Assembly: GCA_018267275.1 (NCBI GenBank)
Contig: JAFDYV010000008.1
Span: forward strand, 17,949 to 81,948
Length of the DNA: 64,000 bases
Direction of reading: 5' to 3'
Source: Bacteroidota bacterium
GTDB lineage: Bacteria > Bacteroidota > Bacteroidia > Cytophagales > Cyclobacteriaceae
This document shows, piece by piece, positions 45,448 to 54,868 of the stretch. A program made the translations under genes and the position numbers. The stretch's first letter is position 1. Each line of letters opens with the position of its first letter. The notes beneath the pieces are model-generated. The model was not told the DNA's origin, ran no database searches, and saw only the letters and a list, made by a program, of their open reading frames with translations.

Positions 45448-46521
45448 TTAAGATTTTTTGAGAGCCGCTACAATTTTTTTGGCCGCATCTCCCTGTCCGT
45501 AAAGAGCGGGATTAAATGTTACTTTCTTATGTTTTGCCAACTCGGCATCGCGAAGGATGGTGTTACGGTCGGCTCCGGCCAAGCTGTTCACGCCTTCATG
45601 AACCAGTTCAACCCACTCGGTTTGGTCGCGCAGCGTGATGCAATACTTTTCAAAGAAATAGGCTTCTTTTTGTAGGCCACCGCTGTCCGTCAGCACCAGG
45701 TCGCAATTGTGCAACAGCATCAGCATGTCAAAGTATCCCACGGGCTCGATCACGTGCACGTTCAGTGAGATGTTATTGGCTTGAAGATAACTTTTTGTGC
45801 GTGGGTGCAAAGGCAACACCACCGTAGTTTTTTTGTGGATTTCGTTGAGTGCCTCGCAAATCGATTGCAAGCGATGCGGGTCGTTGGTGTTTTCAGCACG
45901 GTGCAATGTGGCTAATACAAACTTTTTGCCCAGCAGTTTTTCTGTTTGTAGAATTTTTGAAAATCTTTTGGACTTTTCTTTGTAATGCAGAACAGCATCG
46001 AGCATCACATCACCTACTAATTGTATTTGCGTATGGAAATGTCGAAAGCCTTCTTGGTGCAGGTTGTCGATGGCGGTGGTAGTCGGGCAAAACAAAATAT
46101 TGCTGATGCGATCGGTGAGGATACGGTTAATTTCCTCGGGCATCTTCATGTCGAAGCTGCGCAAGCCCGCTTCTACGTGCGCCAATGGTATGTGCAGTTT
46201 ACTGGCTGCTAAAGCCCCGGCCAAAGTCGAATTGGTATCGCCATATACCATTACATAATCTGGCTTTTCTTGAAGTAGCACCTCTTCCACTTTTTCGAGC
46301 ATGCGCCCCGTCATGGCGCCATGTTGCAAGCCGCTTATTTCCAAATTGTAGTTTGGATGAGGGATGTCCATCTCATCAAAGAAGACTTGACTCATGGCGC
46401 GATCAAAGTGCTGACCGGTGTGTACGATGACTTCTTCCAGGCCCTGCTTTTTCAACTCGCGCGAAACCGTTGCTGCCTTTACAAATTGCGGGCGGGCGCC
46501 CAATACTGTGACAATTTTCAT
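45448..46521 (-). CDS. wecB: UDP-N-acetylglucosamine 2-epimerase (non-hydrolysing)
   Basis: Interconverts UDP-GlcNAc and UDP-ManNAc for cell-surface glycans. 357 residues. GARPQFVKAATVSREL at the start, VYGDTNSTLAGALAA, HVEAGLRSFD, PEEINRILTD and LTDSGGLQKEA are family signatures. Its start overlaps the stop of the lipoprotein gene by four bases. The downstream TPR gene is 14 bases away. Confidence 0.94.
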   Translation of the reverse strand: MKIVTVLGARPQFVKAATVSRELKKQGLEEVIVHTGQHFDRAMSQVFFDEMDIPHPNYNLEISGLQHGAMTGRMLEKVEEVLLQEKPDYVMVYGDTNSTLAGALAASKLHIPLAHVEAGLRSFDMKMPEEINRILTDRISNILFCPTTTAIDNLHQEGFRHFHTQIQLVGDVMLDAVLHYKEKSKRFSKILQTEKLLGKKFVLATLHRAENTNDPHRLQSICEALNEIHKKTTVVLPLHPRTKSYLQANNISLNVHVIEPVGYFDMLMLLHNCDLVLTDSGGLQKEAYFFEKYCITLRDQTEWVELVHEGVNSLAGADRNTILRDAELAKHKKVTFNPALYGQGDAAKKIVAALKKS

Positions 46522-47267
46522 GGGATCACGAACTCTTCAGTTTCAACCTCATTACTGAAATGCAAGGCTCGATCGACAATGGAAAATTTTATTTTTGTTT
46601 TCTTGCCACCAAACAGGAATTTATAAGCTAAACTCCTCATCCTATAAGTTACTATAAATTCCTGGGGCGATATCTTGATAATTTTGAATGGGTTTAGCGG
46701 TGAATCATTGGGTTCTAACTTTGGTAGTCGTCCATTAAAAGTATCGATATAGCAGTTTGGGAAAACAAGAAAACTATCAAGGTTGAGTTTTTTCCAACTG
46801 CCATTTTCTGAATTATAAAAATCGACAAATACGTTGAAATAGAACTTATTTGGTTGATAGTAAACAGTGTCAGTGGGTTTTATGAAATTCTGCCCCCAGT
46901 AAAGTTCCCAATTTTTACAGTTTAGCGTTGGTAAAGTATCTCGATTGATTTTCCTTTTGAAACTATAATTGATAATACTTGGGAGGATTGCGGCACTTAA
47001 ACTTCCTTCATATTTGCCCCCGTTCTCTTTAAGATAATACGTTCGCCAGTGAAATGGAGCTGCAGCATCCGTAGTTAACAGTCCGAGGTCACTATCACCG
47101 TCACGCACATAAAACTCTAACTCAAGAGCATCAATGTTTGGAGTCTCAGCCTTTACATATTTAACGCTTCTAAACTCTATATACGGTTCTGGTGGGAAGA
47201 CCTTCTCATCAGACTTTGAACAAGTGCCGAAAACAAAAAAAAGTAAAGTAAAATAGATCCTTCTCAT
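46518..47267 (-). CDS. Hypothetical lipoprotein
   Basis: 249 residues. Signal peptide with lipobox ending at Cys16 (FVFGTCSKSDE), so probably an outer-membrane or periplasmic lipoprotein. The rest is beta-rich; YVRDGDSDLGL near residue 55 is a segment I have seen only as a putative Ca-binding DxDxD-like loop and its function is unclear. It starts directly after the acyl-CoA dehydrogenase stop and overlaps wecB. No family recognised. Confidence 0.7.
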   Translation of the reverse strand: MRRIYFTLLFFVFGTCSKSDEKVFPPEPYIEFRSVKYVKAETPNIDALELEFYVRDGDSDLGLLTTDAAAPFHWRTYYLKENGGKYEGSLSAAILPSIINYSFKRKINRDTLPTLNCKNWELYWGQNFIKPTDTVYYQPNKFYFNVFVDFYNSENGSWKKLNLDSFLVFPNCYIDTFNGRLPKLEPNDSPLNPFKIIKISPQEFIVTYRMRSLAYKFLFGGKKTKIKFSIVDRALHFSNEVETEEFVIP

Positions 47268-48479
47268 TTAAGCAAACGCAGGTATTCCCGTAATATGATT
47301 TCCCAAGATCAGTAAGTGAATATCATGCGTACCCTCGTAAGTCACCACGCTCTCTAAATTCATCATGTGGCGCATGATCGGGTACTCTCCCGTAATGCCC
47401 ATACCTCCGTGGATTTGGCGTGCCTCGCGGGCAATTTCCAATGCAGTATGTACGCTGTTGCGTTTCGCCAACGAGATTTGTGCCGTGGTGCCTTTGCCCT
47501 CGTTCATCAATACGCCTAAGCGCCAGTTCAATAATTGCGCTTTGGTGATTTCGGTCAACATTTCGGCCAGCTTCTTTTGTATCAATTGGAATGAGCCGAT
47601 CGGTTTGCCAAACTGAATACGCTCTATCGCATATCGTCTTGCAGAATCGTAACAATCCATGGCAGCACCAATGGCGCCCCACGCAATGCCATAACGGGCA
47701 GAGTCGAGGCACATCATCGGTGCGCCTAAACCATTCTTTCCCGGCAATAGATTTTCTTTTGGAACTTTTACATCATGAAACACCAGTTCACCGGTGCAAC
47801 TGGCGCGCAAGCTCCACTTGCCGTGCGTCTCAGGTGTGGTAAATCCGGGCATTCCGCGCTCTACAATCAAACCGTGTATTCTGCCAGCTTCATTTTTTGC
47901 CCATACCACTGCAACATCTGCTTTGGGTGAATTGGAAATCCACATCTTGGCACCATTCAACAAATAATGATCGCCCATGTCTTTGAAGTTCGTCACCATG
48001 CCGCTTGGGTTCGAGCCAAAATCAGGCTCGGTCAAACCAAAGCACCCTAGCCACTCGCCCGATGCCAACTTGGGCAAATACTTTTTGCGTTGCTCTTCGC
48101 TGCCAAATTTATAAATGGGGTACATCACCAAACTCCCTTGCACTGATGCTGTGCTACGCATCCCCGAATCACCCCGCTCAATCTCTTGCATCAAGATTCC
48201 GTACGAGATGTAATCCAATCCACCACCGCCATATTGTTGCGGTATGGTGGGTCCAAAAGCTCCAATGTCTCCAAACTTTTTTACGATTTCGTATGGAAAG
48301 TGTGCGCGCTGTGCCCAATCTTCAATGTAAGGACTGATTTCTTTCTTTACGAAATCGCGGATGGAACTGCGGATGAGTTTATGTTCTTCATTGAGTAAAT
48401 CGTCTATCCCGTAGAAATCGGGTTGTTCATATCGGTCTTGTTTCAACGATTTTTTGGCAGCGGTAGCAGTGTTTTCCAT
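47268..48479 (-). CDS. Acyl-CoA dehydrogenase, glutaryl-CoA dehydrogenase-like
   Basis: FAD enzyme, 403 residues from the ATG at 48479; an upstream in-frame ATG at 48521 would add 14 residues that look like leader sequence. GLTEPDFGSNPSGM, KMWISNSPKADVAVVWAK, and the catalytic base in VTYEGTHDIHLLILG are typical of glutaryl-CoA dehydrogenase. That enzyme acts at the end of tryptophan and lysine breakdown, and the divergent neighbour is a tryptophan dioxygenase-like protein. Confidence 0.9.
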   Translation of the reverse strand: MENTATAAKKSLKQDRYEQPDFYGIDDLLNEEHKLIRSSIRDFVKKEISPYIEDWAQRAHFPYEIVKKFGDIGAFGPTIPQQYGGGGLDYISYGILMQEIERGDSGMRSTASVQGSLVMYPIYKFGSEEQRKKYLPKLASGEWLGCFGLTEPDFGSNPSGMVTNFKDMGDHYLLNGAKMWISNSPKADVAVVWAKNEAGRIHGLIVERGMPGFTTPETHGKWSLRASCTGELVFHDVKVPKENLLPGKNGLGAPMMCLDSARYGIAWGAIGAAMDCYDSARRYAIERIQFGKPIGSFQLIQKKLAEMLTEITKAQLLNWRLGVLMNEGKGTTAQISLAKRNSVHTALEIAREARQIHGGMGITGEYPIMRHMMNLESVVTYEGTHDIHLLILGNHITGIPAFA

Positions 48480-48508
48480 GATGTTTTTGTTATTGCAGTT
48501 GAAAGGCG

Positions 48509-48516
48509 CAAATTTA
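48509..48516 (-). promoter_or_regulatory. Promoter -7 box (TAAATTTG) for the acyl-CoA dehydrogenase operon
   Basis: Minus-strand TAAATTTG lies 29 bases before the ATG at 48479, in the 55-bp gap shared with the divergent dioxygenase gene. A clear -33 box is not seen. Confidence 0.4.
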
Positions 48517-48534
48517 CACAAGTAATCGCATTTT

Positions 48535-49485
48535 ATGGATAAATCTTTGGATCCCGCGCTGCTGGAACAGGTAAAAAAACTTCAACAAAAGTATGCAGTA
48601 ATGGGGCAAGACCTTTCGTCTTACCTCGATGGCCTTTTGTATTCCGACTACCTGACTTACTGGGATTACATTCACTTGGATACGTTGCTGAGCTTACAAA
48701 ATCCGAAAACCCAATTTCCGGATGAGAAGATCTTTATTGTTTACCACCAAATTACTGAACTCTACTTCAATTTGATATTGTGGGAGATTGAGCAGATTGC
48801 CTTTCACGAAGCATTGACGGAAAAGTTTTTTCAAGAGCGGATGGTGCGTATTATCACATACTTTCAGCAGCTCGAAAATTCGTTTAGCGTGATGATTCAC
48901 GGCATGGAGCGTGAGCAATTTTTGAAATTCAGAATGTCGTTACTTCCGGCTTCGGGTTTTCAATCGGCTCAGTATCGATTGATTGAAATTTGTTCTACCG
49001 ATACGATCAATTTAGTGAACGTGCAAGAGCGCGAAGCACTGAAAGAGTATAGCGACATTGGCCAGCAAATTGAAAAACTGTATTGGCGAAGTGGTGCCAC
49101 CGAATTGGCGTCCGGCAAAAAAACACTCACGCTTCAGCAATTTGAAGAAAAGTACCTGAAGCTGTTTAAAGAAACGGGAATGAAGTACCGCGATAGAAAT
49201 CTGTGGAAACTTTTCAATGCAAAGTTTTCTCAATCTGAGCTTTTAAAAAAATATTTACGCGAGTTTGATCAATTGGCCAACGTACTTTGGCCACTGGCGC
49301 ATTTAAAATCTGCCGGCCATTATTTGCAACGCAACCCCGAAGACATCAAAGCTACGGGTGGCACGAATTGGCAAAAATATTTACCTCCGCGGTTTCAGAA
49401 GATTATGTTCTTCCCTGAGTTGTGGAGCGAGCAAGAGAAAGAAGAATGGGGCAAGGTGGCCATCGATAGAATGCTTAAGAATTAA
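48535..49485 (+). CDS. Tryptophan 2,3-dioxygenase-like protein
   Basis: Heme enzyme family that opens the indole ring of tryptophan to N-formylkynurenine. 316 residues, a little longer than usual. YSDYLTYWDYIHLDTLL and FIVYHQITELYFNLILWE are strong TDO signatures; the proximal His is probably in PLAHLKSAGHYL and the substrate-binding loop is KATGGTNWQKYL. Divergent from a glutaryl-CoA dehydrogenase-like gene with 55 bases between, which supports a role in tryptophan breakdown. Confidence 0.87.
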   Translation: MDKSLDPALLEQVKKLQQKYAVMGQDLSSYLDGLLYSDYLTYWDYIHLDTLLSLQNPKTQFPDEKIFIVYHQITELYFNLILWEIEQIAFHEALTEKFFQERMVRIITYFQQLENSFSVMIHGMEREQFLKFRMSLLPASGFQSAQYRLIEICSTDTINLVNVQEREALKEYSDIGQQIEKLYWRSGATELASGKKTLTLQQFEEKYLKLFKETGMKYRDRNLWKLFNAKFSQSELLKKYLREFDQLANVLWPLAHLKSAGHYLQRNPEDIKATGGTNWQKYLPPRFQKIMFFPELWSEQEKEEWGKVAIDRMLKN

Positions 49486-49496
49486 GTTGATTCAAT

Positions 49497-50795
49497 ATGA
49501 AAAAAAGTATCATTTTCCTATTTGCGATAATCATTTCCACAGTTGGGTTTTCGCAGGAGTCATTTCGCAGGTGGCGGAAGATGAACCAAATCCGACTTGA
49601 TAAATTTGATTTGATTTTGCCCGAAGTGATGCGCGAGAACCAAATCGACATGTGGATTATCATGTGCCGCGAGGGGAATTTTGACCCGATGTATTTTGAG
49701 TTGGGAGAGGGTTATGTAGGACATAATGGCTACTACATATTTACAGATACAGGAAAGCCGAGAATTGAGCGAGCTGTGTTGGGCATTGATGGCTACTTGC
49801 TGGAAGAGACAAAAGCCTATGATTATTTTGGTTCGGAATCAGAGTTGAAGGAATTTGTAACCAAACGAGACCCAAAACGCATAGGGCTGAACATGTCGAA
49901 AGACATTGGTGGTGCCGATGGTTTGTCGTTTACCGGGCGAAAGGAATTGGCCGATATTTTAGGTGCAAAGTATGAGTCGCGATTTGTGTCGGCTGAAAAA
50001 TTGTTTTCCGATTTTCGGTCGCGGCACGTGGCCAGCGAAATTGCGGCATTTGTAGAGGCAGGGGATTATTCTTACCAGATAGCTGAAAGGGCCTTGTCGA
50101 ACGAGATTATTACACCCGGTGTGACCACACTTGCGGATGTAGCATGGTGGATGAAAGAACAGTTGCACAAAAACAATTTACAATCTTCATTTGGCATGCC
50201 ATCGATTTATATCACCGGGCCAAACGGTATCGAAGCCACTTCGAACGACCGCATTATCAAACGAGGTGATATCTTGATGTTGGATTGGGGCGTAGGCTAT
50301 CTACACATGTACACCGATATGAAACGGATGGCTTATGTACTGAAAGAAGGAGAGACCGAGTTGCCTAAGAGCATTCAAAAAGCATTTGATGAAGCAGTGA
50401 AGGTGCGAAGTGTGGTGATTCAAAACATCAAGTCGGGCATTACCGCCAAGCAGAATGAAGACAATATTTACAAAGCGTTGAAAGACAACGGCTACTCGCG
50501 CATTGATTTTAACAAACCAAATGCAGATGCAAAAACAGATGTGATCATCGGTTGTCATTCTGTAGGTGATTGGGGACACGGCACAGGGCCTTCCATAGCA
50601 TTTTTTCACCCCGTGCAACTGAACTACATTGTTAGGCCCACCAATCTGCTCTCGATTGAATTTTTTGCCTATACGCCCATGCCTGAGTGGGGCGGCAAAA
50701 AGTTGCGAATTCCTTTAGAGGATGACGCGATTGTCACCGAGCGGGGTGTAGAGTGGTTGTACCCAATTAATCAGCGTGTCATTTTGATTAAATGA
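49497..50795 (+). CDS. M24 family metallopeptidase (Xaa-Pro peptidase), secreted
   Basis: 432 residues with a signal peptide (KKSIIFLFAIIISTVGFSQ). N-terminal creatinase-like domain, then the pita-bread domain with ligands in MLDWGVGYLHMYTDMKR and HSVGDWGHGTGPS and a final ligand near LSIEFFAYTP. The usual last Glu region is atypical, so activity is probable but not certain. The stop overlaps the start of the MORN-repeat gene by four bases. Confidence 0.87.
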   Translation: MKKSIIFLFAIIISTVGFSQESFRRWRKMNQIRLDKFDLILPEVMRENQIDMWIIMCREGNFDPMYFELGEGYVGHNGYYIFTDTGKPRIERAVLGIDGYLLEETKAYDYFGSESELKEFVTKRDPKRIGLNMSKDIGGADGLSFTGRKELADILGAKYESRFVSAEKLFSDFRSRHVASEIAAFVEAGDYSYQIAERALSNEIITPGVTTLADVAWWMKEQLHKNNLQSSFGMPSIYITGPNGIEATSNDRIIKRGDILMLDWGVGYLHMYTDMKRMAYVLKEGETELPKSIQKAFDEAVKVRSVVIQNIKSGITAKQNEDNIYKALKDNGYSRIDFNKPNADAKTDVIIGCHSVGDWGHGTGPSIAFFHPVQLNYIVRPTNLLSIEFFAYTPMPEWGGKKLRIPLEDDAIVTERGVEWLYPINQRVILIK

Positions 50796-52657
50796 AAAAC
50801 GACACAGTGATTATAGAGGGGGAAAAAAAAAGTGACTTACATTATGCTCGCAGGATTTTTCTGAGCGTAACCGTTTTCTGCCTATTCTGTATTTCTGGCG
50901 TATTCGGTCAGGGTGTTACACGTTATACCTATCATGACAAAGAAAAAAGAAACATCAAAGAGGTTTATCAGGTCAAAGACACCGTCACCAATATCTTACA
51001 AGGCCGCTACATCTCTTACTTTCTGACAGGCGGCATCGAGTCGAAAGGGCAGTTCGTCAATAATGAAACGACCGGAGTATGGGAATTTTATTATGAGACT
51101 GGAAACTTAAAAATGCGCGGGATCTTACGCAGCAATTCCAACTACGGTAATTGGGAATATTTTTATGAAAGCGGTCAAAAAAGTATGGAGGGCACCATTG
51201 ATGGCAAACAGAAGCAGGGCGTCTGGAAAATTTATTATGAAAGTGGAGACCTGAAAGAGCAAGGTGAGTATCTCAACAACAAAAGAACCGGACTTTGGAC
51301 AACCTTTTTTGAAGACGGGACAAAGCGTGGCGAAATTGAATATAACAATGACTTCGGGAGATTTAAAGAGTATGACCACTTGGGCAAATTAATTGCCGAA
51401 GGGCCAAGACAAGGTACCCGAAATGTGGGGCTATGGCGCTTTTTTGCAGCAGATGGATCCGTTGAAAGCGAAGGTGAATTTGAAAACGGGAAGAAAAGCG
51501 GAGTATGGAAATTTTTGTATCCTTCGGGTAAACTTTCTGCAACCGGAAAATATGAGGGTGACGAACCGGTTGGCGATTGGGTTTATTATTTTGAAGATGG
51601 CAAGGTGAATGCAAAAGGCTCTTATTTGGCTGGCAAGAAAAATGGTTATTGGAGTACCTTTAATGCGGGTGGGGGCTTGCGAAGTGAAACCTCGTATGTA
51701 AATGGAAATGGCGAATACCGCGAGTACTACCCCAATGGAAAACTAAAACTGAAAGGCCCGATGGTGGATGAGAAGGCGCAGGGCTTCTGGCAATATTACT
51801 ACGAGGATGGGAAGTTGGAAGGAGAGTGTGACTTCGATGCCGGCAAAGGCATGTATTCGGGGTTTTATCCAAATGGTTCGTTGCAAACCAAAGGTTTGAT
51901 TGAGAATAATGTGCGGGTGGGCACGTGGGAGTTGTATGAGCAAGACGGCAAACTATCGGGTTACTACAAACCCGTTTACGAGAGCAATCCACTTGGTGAG
52001 AGTATTACCAATTTAGTTTCTAAAAAAAATAAGCCTGTCGCCAAACAGCCGCAGCGCCCGCAGGGGTTCTATTATTTTACTCCCCGTTATCCCGAGTACC
52101 ACGGTGTGATTTTGGGCGGGAACCCAGCTCTAATGTTCATTGGCATGATGCCTTTTTCGGTGGAATTCTATAACCAAGAAAGGCTTGGGCATGAATTTAC
52201 TTTTGTGGGCTTGCGCGACCCATTCTTTACCGCTGATGCCGATGTTCCGAAAAACAAGATTTTCTCCAGGGGCTACTCTATTTCTGTAAAACAAAAATTT
52301 TACAACGTATGGAAGACTGGCATGTGGTACTTCGCGCACCAAGTGCAGCTTACCAACGTAAGTCATTTCTCAAATATCGATTTCCCGTTATCAACGCTCG
52401 CCAAAGTCACGGCAACTGCCACAGAGCAAAGAGCGGAGTATGGGGTGTTGTTTGGCGTTCGTTTGATGCAGCGCAACAATAATAATGGTTTTACCATTGA
52501 TATGTTTGGCGGCTATAATATCGGGTATCGAAGTTTTGATGTGGAACCGCTTTTCAAAGATACGTTCCCATCGCTGAACCAATCCACATTTTCGCAGAGT
52601 GTTTCGTTTGGGCTTAACATCGGCTATTCCGTTTCGTTTGATGGACGAAAGTACTGA
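50792..52657 (+). CDS. MORN-repeat protein with C-terminal beta-barrel-like domain
   Basis: 621 residues. Signal sequence (about residues 20-41), then about 15 units of Y-x-x-G-x-x-x-x-G (about residues 50-405), a Pro/Lys linker and a C-terminal domain of about 190 residues with alternating hydrophobic strands ending VSFGLNIGYSVSFDGRKY, as in small outer-membrane barrel proteins. Thus the MORN part may face the periplasm or surface and be anchored by the barrel. Coupled to the M24 peptidase by ATGA. Function unknown. Confidence 0.8.
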   Translation: MKNDTVIIEGEKKSDLHYARRIFLSVTVFCLFCISGVFGQGVTRYTYHDKEKRNIKEVYQVKDTVTNILQGRYISYFLTGGIESKGQFVNNETTGVWEFYYETGNLKMRGILRSNSNYGNWEYFYESGQKSMEGTIDGKQKQGVWKIYYESGDLKEQGEYLNNKRTGLWTTFFEDGTKRGEIEYNNDFGRFKEYDHLGKLIAEGPRQGTRNVGLWRFFAADGSVESEGEFENGKKSGVWKFLYPSGKLSATGKYEGDEPVGDWVYYFEDGKVNAKGSYLAGKKNGYWSTFNAGGGLRSETSYVNGNGEYREYYPNGKLKLKGPMVDEKAQGFWQYYYEDGKLEGECDFDAGKGMYSGFYPNGSLQTKGLIENNVRVGTWELYEQDGKLSGYYKPVYESNPLGESITNLVSKKNKPVAKQPQRPQGFYYFTPRYPEYHGVILGGNPALMFIGMMPFSVEFYNQERLGHEFTFVGLRDPFFTADADVPKNKIFSRGYSISVKQKFYNVWKTGMWYFAHQVQLTNVSHFSNIDFPLSTLAKVTATATEQRAEYGVLFGVRLMQRNNNNGFTIDMFGGYNIGYRSFDVEPLFKDTFPSLNQSTFSQSVSFGLNIGYSVSFDGRKY

Positions 52658-52839
52658 ACTGGGAAATTTGATTCACTGCAACTCGCCTAGTTGTTTAACA
52701 TTGATTTACGATTGATTGGAAATTGCTAATCAAAATTCAATAAGCTGGAAGCAATCTTTCAATATGATGATTATCTAGGCGTTCTTGGTAACATGTATTA
52801 TCAAAATGCTGTTTATTTACGGTTCAAGTTATAAACGCG

Positions 52840-53460
52840 ATGCGTGCTAGAACCCTTGCTACGTGTGTCCTTTTGCTCATATGTTCGGCCTACATCTTTT
52901 GGTACCAAGAGTTGCAGTACGCTTTGCCAACCCCGCTGCCGGCCAATTATAAACCAGTGAAAGTTGGGGCTAGCGTTGTCATTCCAGTACCCGCCTCGTT
53001 GCCTAAATCTGATTTTTATTTCCATTTCTATAATCCCGATTGCCCTTGTTCGCTATTCAATGCTGAACACGTTCGCCAGTTGATAGAAAAATACAAGCGT
53101 AAAATGCGAGTGGTGGTAGTGGTGCCGCGGGCAGCAGATGTTTCCTCTGCCCGCAAAGAATTTGGAGACAAGGTTGAAATATGGTCAGATGGCAACGGCA
53201 AGCTAGCTGGTTCGCTTGGCGTTTACTCGACACCACAGGCTGCTATTGTCGACTCTCACCAACAGTTATATTTTAGAGGAAACTACAATCGCTCGAGGTA
53301 TTGCACCAGTAACGCCACCAATTTTGCCGAGCTGGCATTGATTGCCTATTTTAAAAAGATGCCTGCACCTGCTTTTGATTTATGGGCCACCCAATCATAC
53401 GGATGTACACTTCCGCAAAACAAAAATTCACAAACATTAATCTTCAATTATGGTAATTAG
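52840..53460 (+). CDS. Thioredoxin-fold membrane-anchored protein with CPC motif
   Basis: 206 residues: signal anchor (residues 5-22), then FHFYNPDCPCSLFNAEHV, in which a CPC pair replaces CxxC, followed by a thioredoxin-like strand-helix pattern (RVVVVVPRA) and the cis-Pro-like YSTPQAAIVD. Additional cysteines are near YCTS and GCTL. Resembles Bacteroidota DUF6436-type proteins. It overlaps the GAF-domain gene by 11 bases. The preceding 182 bp show nothing recognisable. Confidence 0.72.
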   Translation: MRARTLATCVLLLICSAYIFWYQELQYALPTPLPANYKPVKVGASVVIPVPASLPKSDFYFHFYNPDCPCSLFNAEHVRQLIEKYKRKMRVVVVVPRAADVSSARKEFGDKVEIWSDGNGKLAGSLGVYSTPQAAIVDSHQQLYFRGNYNRSRYCTSNATNFAELALIAYFKKMPAPAFDLWATQSYGCTLPQNKNSQTLIFNYGN

Positions 53461-54868
53461 TATTTTTTCAAAAGAAGACAAGGCACATGCATTCAAGGAC
53501 ATTGTATCCAAAGCGGATCGGTTTACTTCATTTGCGCTGGTAGCCTATTTTGTTTTTGGCTTGGGTATTGCAACATTTTATGGCACTTATCTCGTAGCGG
53601 TGGTGGTTGGGTTGCTTTGTCTGATGGCTTACTTCGGCACCAAAGTGTTAATGCCTAACACTAGTTTGTACCAATATGTATTGGGCGTGGTGCTGGCGAT
53701 TTTTACAGCACAATTCATTTACCAAATGCATGGCTTATTCGAAATGCATTTTTTTGTTTTTGTCGGGTCTACGTTACTCATCGCTTATCAAAACTGGCGC
53801 TTGCAGTTGCCACTTATCATTGCAGTGGTGGTGCACCACGCATTATTCGCCTATTTGCAATATGCTGGCAATTCACAAATATTCTTTACTCAGTTAGCCT
53901 ACATGGACTTGTTGACCTTTGTGATTCACGGTGCATTGGCTGCCGTAATCGTGGCAATCTGTGGTTGGTGGTCATACCAATTTGAACAACGCACGATTAG
54001 TGAGTTTCAAAAGTCTGAGAGCCTGCAATCGCAGTTAAGCAGTGTGCAAAACAATATCCAGTTTGCCGAAGAAATTGCCAAAGGGAATTTAGACTATGAG
54101 AGCAAAACTGCCAATACCTCAGATGAGTTGGGTCAAGCGTTAGCTAAGATGCAGAAAAGTCTGCTTGAGTCGACAAAACGCGAGCAGGAAGAAAGATTTA
54201 TAACGCTGGGCATCAATCGTGTGAGCGAAATCATCCGCACACACAATGGTAACATGCAAGTGTTATGCGATGAGTTGATCAAAGGTATTGTGAAGTACAT
54301 GAACCTTAACCAAGGCGGTATATTTTTAGTGGAAGGTGAAGGCGATGACATGCATTTGGCTCTAGCTGCCTGCTACGCTTTTGATCGTAAGAAATACTTA
54401 CAGAAGAGAATCAACATCGGTGAGGGACTTGTGGGGCAATGTTACTTGGAACGAGATGCAATTTATTTAAAGGAAGTGCCGAACGATTACGTGGCAATTC
54501 GTTCGGGGCTTGGCGATGCGCCACCCACAACCGTTTTGATTGTGCCCATCCAAACACAAGACGAGATTGTGGGGGTGATTGAACTTGCGAGTTTAAAATT
54601 TGTAGAACAGGCGAAGATTGAGTTTGTAAAAAAGATTTGCGAATCGATCGCAGCGTCAATTGTTTCTTCGCGCGTTACCGTGAAGGTGCAAAATCTGCTG
54701 AAGGAAGCCCAAATGCAAGCAGAGTCGATGCGCTCTCAAGAGGAAGAAATGCGTCAAAACATGGAAGAACTATCTGCCACCCAAGAAGAAATGGTGCGAA
54801 AGGAGCGCGAGTACGTGGCCCAAATTGAAGAACTCAAGACGCAGTTGAAAGGCGAACGCAGGGGCTAG
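53450..54868 (+). CDS. Membrane GAF-domain sensor protein, apparently truncated
   Basis: 472 residues: about six helices (residues 25-190), a HAMP-like linker (around 205-240), a GAF domain (about 265-420) and a C-terminal coiled coil containing EEEMRQNMEELSATQEEM. In related Bacteroidota sensors this coiled coil is followed by PAS and kinase-like segments. Here the frame stops and a degraded kinase-like piece follows in another frame (see 54829-55107), so the gene is probably shortened. Confidence 0.82.
   Translation: MVISIFSKEDKAHAFKDIVSKADRFTSFALVAYFVFGLGIATFYGTYLVAVVVGLLCLMAYFGTKVLMPNTSLYQYVLGVVLAIFTAQFIYQMHGLFEMHFFVFVGSTLLIAYQNWRLQLPLIIAVVVHHALFAYLQYAGNSQIFFTQLAYMDLLTFVIHGALAAVIVAICGWWSYQFEQRTISEFQKSESLQSQLSSVQNNIQFAEEIAKGNLDYESKTANTSDELGQALAKMQKSLLESTKREQEERFITLGINRVSEIIRTHNGNMQVLCDELIKGIVKYMNLNQGGIFLVEGEGDDMHLALAACYAFDRKKYLQKRINIGEGLVGQCYLERDAIYLKEVPNDYVAIRSGLGDAPPTTVLIVPIQTQDEIVGVIELASLKFVEQAKIEFVKKICESIAASIVSSRVTVKVQNLLKEAQMQAESMRSQEEEMRQNMEELSATQEEMVRKEREYVAQIEELKTQLKGERRG

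Noticed and set aside
52658..52839. Gap before the CPC thioredoxin-fold gene looked as if it might contain heptad words (GATTTAC, GATTGAT).
   Set aside because: The phase is not kept over more than two words.
54637..54828. An arginine-rich frame of 63 residues inside the GAF-domain gene.
   Set aside because: It is a shadow of the coiled-coil coding region in another frame; the amino-acid composition follows from the codons of the real gene.
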